A DNA stretch of 5,504 bases, taken from an uncultured Alphaproteobacteria bacterium (GTDB taxonomy: Bacteria; Pseudomonadota; Alphaproteobacteria; Rhizobiales; Beijerinckiaceae). Shown in pieces: positions 1-5,453 of this stretch. Below the pieces are notes generated by a model. The model saw only the letters and a list, made by a program, of their open reading frames with translations. It made no database searches and had not been told where the DNA came from. The stretch covers positions 1 to 5,504 of the forward strand of contig CALCZO010000201.1 of NCBI GenBank assembly GCA_937903315.1. The letters run 5' to 3'. Position 1 is the first letter of the stretch, and the number at the start of each line of letters is the position of its first letter. The position numbers were made by a program, and so were the translations under genes.

Positions 1-82
1 AACGTCTCGGTCCTGCTTGGCAGAACAGGCCCGGCTGCGATGACCGGAAAGGGTTGTTCAGCACTGTGAGCATCACAAATCC

Positions 83-117
83 AAAAATGGCGGCCATCGC
101 CTGACGACTGCCGCCAT
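83..117 (-). terminator. Rho-independent terminator for the minus-strand (LysR) transcript
   Basis: An 8-bp perfect inverted repeat, ATGGCGGC (87-94) and GCCGCCAT (110-117), encloses a 15-nt loop. Read on the minus strand, the GC-rich stem runs directly into a run of five T (complement of 83-87), the classical intrinsic terminator layout; one stem pair is shared with the T run. It lies about 190 nt beyond the LysR stop codon and 27 nt beyond the stop of the small frame at 144-290. The regulator transcript therefore seems to include that small frame. The loop is long, so hairpin stability is only moderate. Confidence 0.6.
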
Positions 118-143
118 CAGACTAGTCCTGCCGATGTCATATG

Positions 144-290
144 TCACCAGCAGGGTTGGGAGATCTGCGCCTCGCTGAACCGGTCGCGCACCATGATCTG
201 GCCTTGCCAGACCACCGGATCAATCCTCAAGCTCGATGAGACCAGGGAGGTGGCGCCGATGGCTCGGCCGACGTCGGATATGCCCACCAT
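144..290 (-). CDS. Possible small protein (48 aa) or gene remnant downstream of the LysR gene
   Basis: I do not recognise this product. The frame starts with ATG at 290, 19 nt after the LysR stop, and ends with TGA at 144-146. A purine-rich AGAGGG lies 4 nt upstream of the ATG, a plausible though close ribosome binding site. The peptide begins MVGISDVGRAIGATSLV and ends ISQPCW. It has no clear membrane segment, signal peptide or known motif. Codons are mostly GC-ending like the neighbours, but ATA, TCA, TTG and AGG also occur. A minus-strand terminator follows 27 nt later, which puts the frame inside the LysR transcript. It may be a real small cistron, the decayed tail of a larger protein, or a chance frame. 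Without a homology search I cannot choose between these. Confidence 0.25.
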   Translation of the reverse strand: MVGISDVGRAIGATSLVSSSLRIDPVVWQGQIMVRDRFSEAQISQPCW

Positions 291-309
291 CCTGCCCTCT
301 GGACGCAGG

Positions 310-1218
310 TCAGGCGCTCAGGAAAAGCCGGGCGCACAGTGAGCGAAGCCAGCGGTTCGCAGGGTCGTTATGGTAGCGTCCATGCCAGTGCTGCTTGACC
401 TGGAAGTGTCCGATCGCGAACGGGCACTCGTAGATCGCGAGACCGCCCATTGTGGCAAGAGTCGTCCCGATCTGGCGTGGCAGCGTGGCAATGAGATCGC
501 TGCTGGCAAGGATCGACGCAAGTCCGAGGAAACCCGGCAGGCGAAGCGCGACACGCCGTTCGATCTGCTGTTCGCGAATGGCTTTGTCCAACAGGTTCTG
601 GCCCGTGCCGAGAACGATGCTGATATGGCCTTCCTGTTGATAGTCTGCCAGCAGAAGGGCGGACCGCAGCCGGGGATGGCTGGGATTGGCCAGGCAAATC
701 CAATCCTGTTCGAACAGCGTTTGCTGAAAGAACCCTGTTTCGAGCGTCGGGATAAGCCCCAGCGCCAGATCAATATCCCCGCTTTGCAAGGCGTGCGGCA
801 GACTGTTGTCGATCCGTGACGCCTCCAGGGCCACGCCCGGTGCCAGGGCCCGGACCTGCGACAGGATGGACGGCAGCAGTGTGATGTGGCTCGCATCGGT
901 CATCGCAATGCGGAAATTCCGCGTGGCGGAAGCGGGATCGAAATCAATCCGCCAGCCGGAAATCTGCCTGAGTGCCTCAAGCGCATCGCGGATCGGCGCA
1001 ATCAGCATATCGGCGAGCGGTGTCGGCAACATGCCGTCAGGCGTGCGAACGAACAGCGGATCGCCGAAATGTTCGCGCAGCCTCCCGAGTCCGACGCTCA
1101 CGGTCGGTTGCGCCAATGCCAGAACCTCTGCGGCGCCGGTAATGCTGCCGGCGGAATGGATCGCCTCGAAAAGCCGCAGCAGTCGGAAATCGATCTGGTC
1201 CAGTGAGGGATCGTTCAT
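310..1218 (-). CDS. LysR-family transcriptional regulator, NahR/DntR/LinR-like
   Basis: This is a DNA-binding transcription factor of 302 aa, the usual LysR length. Residues about 10-70 form the winged helix-turn-helix, with the family pattern LLRLFEAI, then SITGAAEVLALAQPTVS and the wing GDPLFVRTPDGMLPTPLA. Residues about 98-300 form the type 2 periplasmic-binding-protein-like effector domain. The C-terminal stretch HFQVKQHWHGRYHNDPANRW is characteristic of the NahR/DntR/LinR/NodD group, many of which sense aromatic acids. The frame stays open upstream to 1446. I chose ATG at 1218 because it places the helix-turn-helix at the usual distance from the N-terminus and leaves the dyads (1220-1258) outside the gene. 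ATG at 1254 would add 12 residues (MEQIDTIAKSNG) and start inside an operator arm. Neither start has a strong Shine-Dalgarno. The gene is divergent from the catabolic operon, which it probably activates, and the dyad next to its own start suggests autorepression. The effector is unknown. Confidence 0.93.
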   Translation of the reverse strand: MNDPSLDQIDFRLLRLFEAIHSAGSITGAAEVLALAQPTVSVGLGRLREHFGDPLFVRTPDGMLPTPLADMLIAPIRDALEALRQISGWRIDFDPASATRNFRIAMTDASHITLLPSILSQVRALAPGVALEASRIDNSLPHALQSGDIDLALGLIPTLETGFFQQTLFEQDWICLANPSHPRLRSALLLADYQQEGHISIVLGTGQNLLDKAIREQQIERRVALRLPGFLGLASILASSDLIATLPRQIGTTLATMGGLAIYECPFAIGHFQVKQHWHGRYHNDPANRWLRSLCARLFLSA

Positions 1219-1219
1219 G

Positions 1220-1258
1220 CCATTACTTTTTGCAATGGTATCTATTTGTTCCATTGCA
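1220..1258. promoter_or_regulatory. Probable LysR operator: two dyads sharing one arm
   Basis: Three copies of the same 5-bp element alternate in orientation: CCATT (1220-1224), AATGG (1234-1238) and CCATT (1251-1255). The second and third belong to a longer perfect repeat, TGCAATGG (1231-1238), 12-nt spacer, CCATTGCA (1251-1258). The first and second form CCATT-N9-AATGG, which contains the T-N11-A pattern (T1223, A1235) typical of LysR boxes. The segment is AT-rich compared with its surroundings and lies between two divergent genes, as expected for a LysR recognition and activation site pair. The first dyad begins 2 nt from the chosen regulator start codon, so occupation would also block regulator expression. 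Binding is inferred from layout only. Confidence 0.6.
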
Positions 1259-1271
1259 TAGACAATATCAT
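1243..1271 (+). promoter_or_regulatory. Candidate promoter of the five-gene operon
   Basis: TATTTG (1243-1248) and TATCAT (1266-1271) are spaced by 17 nt and could serve as weak -35 and -10 elements. TTGTTC (1246-1251) is an alternative -35, but its 14-nt spacer is too short. The -35 side is embedded in the TGCAATGG/CCATTGCA dyad, the usual arrangement for a LysR-activated promoter with a poor -35. Transcription would start near 1278, giving a leader of about 40 nt before the first gene. The match to consensus is poor and other placements are possible. Confidence 0.3.
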
Positions 1272-1308
1272 GCGCCTTGCCTAGCGTCCGGTCGGGTAAC
1301 GATCTGAC

Positions 1309-1313
1309 GGGAG
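1309..1313 (+). promoter_or_regulatory. Ribosome binding site supporting the GTG start at 1321
   Basis: GGGAG lies 7 nt upstream of GTG at 1321. This supports the GTG as the true start of the dehydrogenase. The Rossmann glycine motif then falls at residues 7-12, where this family has it. The GTG at 1316 is out of frame. Confidence 0.6.
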
Positions 1314-1320
1314 ACGTGGC

Positions 1321-2262
1321 GTGCGGATCTGCATTCTTGGCGCGGGCGCCCTGGGGTCGGCGATCGGCGGCACGCTCGCCGAAGCCGGCCATGATGTCAC
1401 GCTCGTCAACCGCAATCGCGAGCATGTCGACGCGATCCGGGCGCATGGCTTGAGGTTACGCACCGATGGTGCGGATCGGCACGTCCGGCTTGCAGCAGTG
1501 ACCGCAACCGATGGCATGGCGCCGGTTGACCTCGTGATCGTGCTGGTCAAGTCGCTCGACACCGAACCGGCAATCACCGCCGCGCGGACGATCATCGGGC
1601 AGGACACCATCGTGATCTCGCTCCAGAACGGGCTGGGGCAGGAAGAGGTACTGGCCCGCCTTGTTGGCAAGGATCGTGTCCTGGCGGGTAAGACCTATGC
1701 CGGCGGTGTGATGCTTGGGCCTGGCCATGTGATATCCGGCACCAATGGCAAGGAAACGATTATCGGTGAACTGGATGGCGCGATGAGCGCCCGTGTCGTA
1801 AGGCTTGCGAAGATCCTCACCGAGGCCGGACTTGTAACCCAGGCCAGCCCGAACATTGTTGGTGCGATGTGGGACAAGCTGCTCGTCAATATCGCGACAG
1901 GAGCACTCGCCGGCATCACCGGCCTGACCTATGGCGAACTCTACAGCGTTCCGGACCTCGAGACGACCGCGATCGCGGCGGTGAGTGAGGCGATGGCTGT
2001 CGCGCAGGCCATGGGCATTGCCCTGGAGACAAAAGATCCGCGTGCGCCCTGGGTAAAGGCCGCCGCCGGTTTGCCGCCGGAATTCAAGACGTCGATGCTC
2101 CAGAGCCTTGAGAAAGGCGCGCTGACCGAGATCGACTTCATCAACGGATCGGTCGTGCGCGCCGGGCAGCACGTCAATATCCCGACGCCCGTCAATGCCA
2201 CGCTCGTCGCGCTCATCAAGGGCGTCGAACGCAAGCGCGTGCTCCCCAGGAAAGGCCTCTGA
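1321..2262 (+). CDS. Ketopantoate reductase (PanE/ApbA) family dehydrogenase
   Basis: This is a predicted cytoplasmic NAD(P)-dependent reductase of 313 aa, normal for the family, whose type reaction reduces 2-dehydropantoate to pantoate. It starts with GTG. The N-terminal Rossmann domain opens with RICILGAGALGSAIGG (GxGxxG at 7-12), followed by VLVKS (K77) and SLQNGLG (N103). The helical C-terminal domain carries MWDKLLVNIATG (catalytic-type K186, N190), then TSML (S258) and EIDFINGSVV (E270, N275). These match the positions of catalytic Lys and Glu in E. coli PanE, so an active enzyme is likely. The family has many paralogues acting on other 2-oxo or 2-hydroxy acids. Being first gene of an inducible-looking operon with CoA-thioester enzymes argues for a catabolic substrate rather than pantothenate synthesis, so I assign no symbol. 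Its stop codon abuts the next start. Confidence 0.92.
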   Translation: MRICILGAGALGSAIGGTLAEAGHDVTLVNRNREHVDAIRAHGLRLRTDGADRHVRLAAVTATDGMAPVDLVIVLVKSLDTEPAITAARTIIGQDTIVISLQNGLGQEEVLARLVGKDRVLAGKTYAGGVMLGPGHVISGTNGKETIIGELDGAMSARVVRLAKILTEAGLVTQASPNIVGAMWDKLLVNIATGALAGITGLTYGELYSVPDLETTAIAAVSEAMAVAQAMGIALETKDPRAPWVKAAAGLPPEFKTSMLQSLEKGALTEIDFINGSVVRAGQHVNIPTPVNATLVALIKGVERKRVLPRKGL

Positions 2263-2643
2263 ATGGCTCCCGGTGCCTATCTCGAACATGCCGCTTTCCG
2301 TGTCCGCGACATCGGCTGGCATATCCGCTTCTTCGAGGCCCTGTTCGGATGGACGGTCCGGCAGGTCGAGGGCGACGCAACGGCGCCGTCGCAGGCATGG
2401 ATTGGCGGGATGCAGTTGATCGCAACGCCGGATTTCGATGGCACCGACGGAAGGCTCAATCATCTTGGTATCCGCTGTGCGGATGTCGAATCCGCAATGG
2501 CCATTGCTTATGCCTTTTCCGGCGTCACCGCCGATCCCCGTGGCCGGAACTGGGTCACCCTGCCGGAGGGCATCGTCATCGAGCTGCTGCCGGCGAGCCA
2601 GAGGGCGGTTGCGGCCGCCCTCGCGATTGGTCCCGAACTGTGA
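2263..2643 (+). CDS. VOC-superfamily (glyoxalase-fold) metalloprotein
   Basis: This is a small protein of 126 aa with the two beta-alpha-beta-beta-beta halves of the vicinal oxygen chelate fold. The first half begins YLEHAAFRVRDIGWHIRFFE and the second begins RLNHLGIRCADVESAM. Four likely metal ligands are visible at the expected places: H9, Q51 (in GGMQLI), H67 and E107 (in GIVIELLP). A His-Gln-His-Glu set is that of methylmalonyl-CoA epimerase, but lyases, isomerases and dioxygenases share the fold, so the reaction is open. The ATG directly follows the upstream TGA (TGAATG), and AGGAAAGG (2248-2255) lies 7 nt before it, so translation is coupled and well primed. With a CoA transferase and a hydratase downstream, an epimerase or isomerase acting on a CoA thioester is a reasonable guess, not a demonstrated role. 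Confidence 0.85.
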   Translation: MAPGAYLEHAAFRVRDIGWHIRFFEALFGWTVRQVEGDATAPSQAWIGGMQLIATPDFDGTDGRLNHLGIRCADVESAMAIAYAFSGVTADPRGRNWVTLPEGIVIELLPASQRAVAAALAIGPEL

Positions 2644-2654
2644 GAGCTGAAACA

Positions 2655-3128
2655 ATGGAAGCGAAAAGCCCGCCAAAACAGGCCCATGAGCGCTATTATG
2701 ACGAAGTCCGTCTCGGCGACGAAGGTGTTACCCCGCAGGTGACCGTGACGAAAGAGATGATCCGGACCTATGCCGATCTCACAGGCGACCATACGCCTGT
2801 CCATGTCGATGAAGACTTTGCCAGGGCGAGCCACTTCGGCGGCATCGTCGCGCATGGCCTTTTCGGTCTCAGTCTGGCCGATGGCCTGAAAACCCGCGGT
2901 TCGATGCAGTTCCCGCCCGGCGCATCGCTTGGCTGGAACTGGGACTTCAGGCAACCGATCCGTGCCGGCGATACCCTTCACGTCAAATACCGCGTGAGCG
3001 CGATGCGCGAGACGAGAAAGCCCGGCTGGGGGATACTCACCATCGCGTCCGATCTTATCAACCAGACGGGCGAGATCGTGCAGCAGGGCGAACACAAACT
3101 GATGATCCTCAGAAAGCCGGAGCTTTGA
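2655..3128 (+). CDS. MaoC-family (hot-dog) enoyl-CoA hydratase/dehydratase
   Basis: This is a predicted cytoplasmic hydratase of 157 aa, typical for single-domain MaoC proteins, which add water to enoyl-CoA thioesters (usually giving the R-hydroxyacyl-CoA) or remove it. The hydratase motif is complete: YADLTGDHTPVHVDEDFA supplies the Asp-His pair (D45 and H50, five residues apart as in PhaJ), followed by FGGIVAHGLFGLSLA with S73 at the position of the PhaJ active-site Ser. The frame is open for another 102 codons upstream, but that part overlaps the VOC gene out of frame and has no MaoC similarity. I therefore start at ATG 2655, 11 nt after the VOC stop, with GAGAG (2642-2646) 8 nt upstream. 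MaoC and class III CoA transferase genes are commonly adjacent in pathways that activate and hydrate unsaturated acids such as mesaconate or itaconate. The actual substrate here is unknown. Confidence 0.9.
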   Translation: MEAKSPPKQAHERYYDEVRLGDEGVTPQVTVTKEMIRTYADLTGDHTPVHVDEDFARASHFGGIVAHGLFGLSLADGLKTRGSMQFPPGASLGWNWDFRQPIRAGDTLHVKYRVSAMRETRKPGWGILTIASDLINQTGEIVQQGEHKLMILRKPEL

Positions 3129-3129
3129 G

Positions 3130-4341
3130 ATGAGCCAGAACCGTCCCCTCAAGGGTATCCGGGTCATCGACTACAGCCATTTTCTGGCGGGTCCCCATAT
3201 GTCGCGGTCGCTTGCGGCGATGGGCGCGGATGTCATCAAGGTCGAGCGTCCCAGAGGCGGCGATGCCGGCCGCGCGCATGGCTATTTCAAGGATGGGCAA
3301 TCGGGCTATTTCCTTCAGCAGAACATGGGCAAACGCGGCCTCTGCATTGACATGAAGGACCAGCGCGGCTTCGACATGATGATGAAGCTCGTCGAGACGG
3401 CCGACGTCTTTGTCGAGAACTATCGCCCCGGCGCGCTCGACAAGCTGGGTCTTGGATATGAGGCGCTCTCCGGTCTCAATCCGCGGCTCGTTTATTGTTC
3501 GGTGTCGGCCTATGGCCACACCGGTCCGGATGCGGCGAAAGCCGGGTTCGGCCTGATCGCGGAAGCGAAATCCGGTTCGATGGCCCAACTCGGCACGGAC
3601 GGCGAGGCGCCGCCGCTGTTCCGCATTCCGATTGCCGATATGTATGCCGGAACGCATGGCGTCGCGGCCATATGCGCGGCGCTGTTCGGGCGCGTTTCAA
3701 GTGGCAAGGGCCAGCATATCGACCTGGCACTCTATGATTGCATGATCTCGATCCACGATTACGCGGTGCAGCGCTACACCTTTTCCGAAGGTCGCGATCT
3801 GCCGAAGCGGACCGGATCCGATGCGCCAGACTCGCCAATCTATGGCGTCTTTCCGGCCTCCGACGGCTATATTGTCATCGCGGCGCAGGTTGACGACAGC
3901 TGGGCACGCCTTGCAACGCTCATCGGTGGCGTGGCGCTCGATCCGCGTTTTGCCGATCCTGCCGGGCGCGCGAGCCACTACAGGGACGCAACAGCCATCG
4001 TCAAAGGCTGGACCATGACGCGCACGGCCGCTGAATGCCTTGCGGCACTTGATGCTGCCGCAGTGCCCTCGGCGCCGGTCGCGACCATCGATCAGGTTCT
4101 GGCCGATCCGCAGGTGGCGGCACGCAACATGCTGATCGAACAGGAGCATCCCGTACTTGGCACGGTCAGATTGCCCAATCTCCCCTATCGCTTTTCTGAT
4201 TGCGACACCACACCGACTCGCGTCGCGCCGCTCCTGGGCCAGCACAATGCTGAAATCGCCCGCGAACTTGGCCTGTCGGACGCCGCCATCGCCATCCTGC
4301 AGAAGGATGGTGTGCTCTACGCCGAAGACGCTGCAAGATGA
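3130..4341 (+). CDS. Class III (CaiB/BaiF) CoA transferase
   Basis: This is a predicted cytoplasmic acyl-CoA:carboxylate CoA transferase of 403 aa, normal for the family, whose members act as interlocked dimers. The N-terminal part has the family signatures LKGIRVIDYSHFLAGP, MGADVIKVERP and DVFVENYRPGALDKLGLGYE. The catalytic aspartate, which forms the acyl-CoA anhydride in formyl-CoA transferase, is D170 in IPIADMYAGTHG. Further family segments are GKGQHIDLALYD and, near the C-terminus, NLPYRFSD and PLLGQHNAEIARELG. No key residue is missing. The start lies 1 nt after the MaoC stop, with GGAG (3119-3122) 7 nt upstream. The stop overlaps the next start (ATGA). It probably activates the pathway's acid using succinyl-CoA, acetyl-CoA or a product CoA ester. 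Family membership is firm, the substrate is not. Confidence 0.95.
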   Translation: MSQNRPLKGIRVIDYSHFLAGPHMSRSLAAMGADVIKVERPRGGDAGRAHGYFKDGQSGYFLQQNMGKRGLCIDMKDQRGFDMMMKLVETADVFVENYRPGALDKLGLGYEALSGLNPRLVYCSVSAYGHTGPDAAKAGFGLIAEAKSGSMAQLGTDGEAPPLFRIPIADMYAGTHGVAAICAALFGRVSSGKGQHIDLALYDCMISIHDYAVQRYTFSEGRDLPKRTGSDAPDSPIYGVFPASDGYIVIAAQVDDSWARLATLIGGVALDPRFADPAGRASHYRDATAIVKGWTMTRTAAECLAALDAAAVPSAPVATIDQVLADPQVAARNMLIEQEHPVLGTVRLPNLPYRFSDCDTTPTRVAPLLGQHNAEIARELGLSDAAIAILQKDGVLYAEDAAR

Positions 4342-5156
4342 CTGACCGCTACGCCGTTGCCGGCAATCCACTGGGCCATTCCAAATCCCCGCAGATCCAT
4401 ATGACCTTTGCCCGCACAACCGGGCAGGACATCGCCTACGGCAAGATCGAGGCCCCCTTGGATGCATTCAGCGAATGTGTCGAGCGCTTCCGGGCGGCAG
4501 GCGGAAGAGGCATGAACGTCACCGCGCCGTTCAAGCTCGAAGCCTTCGCGCTTGCGACGCGCAGGATGCCGCGCGCCGAATATGCCGGCGCGACCAATTG
4601 CCTGAGATTCGAGAACGACGAGATCATCGCTGAAAATTTCGATGGCATCGGACTGGTCAATGATATCCAGCGCAATCTCGGTTATGTGCTGGCGGGCAAG
4701 CGTGTCCTGATGATCGGCGCAGGAGGTGCGGCGCGCGGCGCGACGATCCCGCTCATCGAGGCTGGCCCGGCTTCGTTGACCATCATCAATCGCACCCGTG
4801 CCAAAGCGGAGGCCTTGCAGTCCGCTTTCTCGTATGCCGGACCGATCCGCGCCGGCGGGCTCGCCGATGTTGGCAACGAAGACTATGACATTGTGCTCAA
4901 TGCGACATCCGCGAGCCTGCGCGGTGAAATGCCGATGATCGCCGGCTCGGTTTTCCGCCCGACATGCCTTGCCTATGATCTGGCCTATGGCAAAGGACTG
5001 ACCCCGTTCCTCGCGCTCGCGCGCGGGCAGGGTGCACATCTGGCAGATGGCGTCGGCATGCTTGTCGAGCAGGCTGCCGAAGCGTTTGAATGGTGGCGTG
5101 GGGTCAGGCCGGAAACAGCCTCGGTGATCGAGTCGATCCGCGTGCCAATCTGCTGA
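4338..5156 (+). CDS. aroE: Shikimate dehydrogenase family protein (AroE-like), NADP type
   Basis: The type reaction is reversible NADPH-dependent reduction of 3-dehydroshikimate to shikimate. The protein has 272 aa, the length of E. coli AroE, and all catalytic and shikimate-contacting positions are kept: S15 and S17 (GNPLGHSKSPQIH), T62 and the catalytic-type K66 (NVTAPFK), N87, D102 and Q245 (GMLVEQAA). The cofactor domain has GAGGAARGA (127-135) and NRT (151-153), the latter typical of NADP-preferring enzymes. Two residues beside substrate contacts differ from the usual pattern: NT becomes NC at 87-88 and NTDG becomes NFDG at 100-103. The start overlaps the CoA transferase stop by 4 nt (ATGA), so it belongs to the catabolic-looking operon and not to an aromatic amino acid cluster. 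It could be a second, catabolic shikimate/quinate-type dehydrogenase or the cell's biosynthetic AroE. The symbol denotes family resemblance; the role is uncertain. Confidence 0.88.
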   Translation: MTDRYAVAGNPLGHSKSPQIHMTFARTTGQDIAYGKIEAPLDAFSECVERFRAAGGRGMNVTAPFKLEAFALATRRMPRAEYAGATNCLRFENDEIIAENFDGIGLVNDIQRNLGYVLAGKRVLMIGAGGAARGATIPLIEAGPASLTIINRTRAKAEALQSAFSYAGPIRAGGLADVGNEDYDIVLNATSASLRGEMPMIAGSVFRPTCLAYDLAYGKGLTPFLALARGQGAHLADGVGMLVEQAAEAFEWWRGVRPETASVIESIRVPIC

Positions 5157-5453
5157 AAGCGACACCTGGACCCAGCGCATGCGCAGCACGGCGGCCCCTG
5201 GGACTACCGAGTGTCAATCCCCAGGACAGGGCGCCCTCACCTCATCCTGACACCCGCCGAAAGGCAGGACAGGCGAAAGGCCACAGAATCGCTTGGGCTG
5301 GACTCTCGTTATCGTTCTGACTGGCCCTGCTCGATCTGCACGGCGAATATCGGAACCAACGCGAGGCAGAATTCCGCCGCATCGTGGTTCGGCCCGCCGC
5401 ACGGCAGAAACTGATTGAGGATTTCAACTGTTTATGAGCGCCGAAAACGCAGA
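5157..5453. other. Intergenic region between operon and tRNA, no certain gene
   Basis: About 297 nt separate the AroE-like gene from the tRNA 3' end. I see no promoter, no full gene and no T-run after a hairpin, so the operon's terminator is not evident here. A 6-bp stem CCTGGG (5197-5202)/CCCAGG (5220-5225) lacks a T tract. Open frames in this stretch are short and change frame, as described for 5211-5437. Confidence 0.5.
5211..5437 (+). pseudogene. Possible frameshifted remnant of an unknown gene
   Basis: Two adjoining plus-strand open stretches in different frames look more protein-like together than either does alone. The first runs from GTG at 5211 to about 5320 and includes LTPAERQDRRKATESLGL. 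The second runs from just after the TGA at 5318-5320 to the TGA at 5435-5437 (38 codons, no usual start codon) and includes HGEYRNQREAEFRRIVVRP and QKLIEDF. Charged, helix-like composition in both pieces and a junction near 5320 would fit one gene broken by a single-base indel. No family is recognised and no start with a good ribosome binding site is seen, so this may be chance in GC-rich DNA. Confidence 0.2.

Noticed and set aside
1..69. Open plus-strand frame from the left edge ending in TGA at 67-69
   Set aside because: There are only 22 codons without a recognisable motif and other frames are similarly open, so a gene end cannot be claimed.
65..77. TGTGA-GCA-TCACA resembling a CRP/FNR-type palindrome
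   Set aside because: The half-sites are right but the spacer is 3 nt, not the 6 nt of a CRP site, and no promoter or gene start is nearby.
1219..1446. Longer LysR start at 1446 or 1254
   Set aside because: The start at 1446 would run through the divergent promoter and into the PanE-like gene. The start at 1254 lies inside an operator arm. LysR proteins usually begin a few residues before the LLRLFEAI helix, as the 1218 start does.
2349..2654. In-frame 102-codon upstream extension of the MaoC gene
   Set aside because: It overlaps the VOC gene out of frame, has a composition unlike MaoC proteins, and the MaoC domain fits fully after ATG 2655.
1456..2676. Long minus-strand open frame (406 codons) opposite the PanE-like and VOC genes
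   Set aside because: It is antisense to two genes with clear family motifs. Its translation is rich in Arg, Gly and Asp with no recognisable domain, typical of a shadow frame in GC-rich DNA.
5175..5184. Perfect palindrome GCGCATGCGC after the AroE-like gene
   Set aside because: It has no loop or T run to act as a terminator, no repeat elsewhere in the window, and such short palindromes are expected by chance in GC-rich DNA.
4317..5189. Minus-strand open frame (290 codons) covering the AroE-like gene
   Set aside because: It lies opposite a gene with all AroE catalytic motifs and shows no family pattern of its own.
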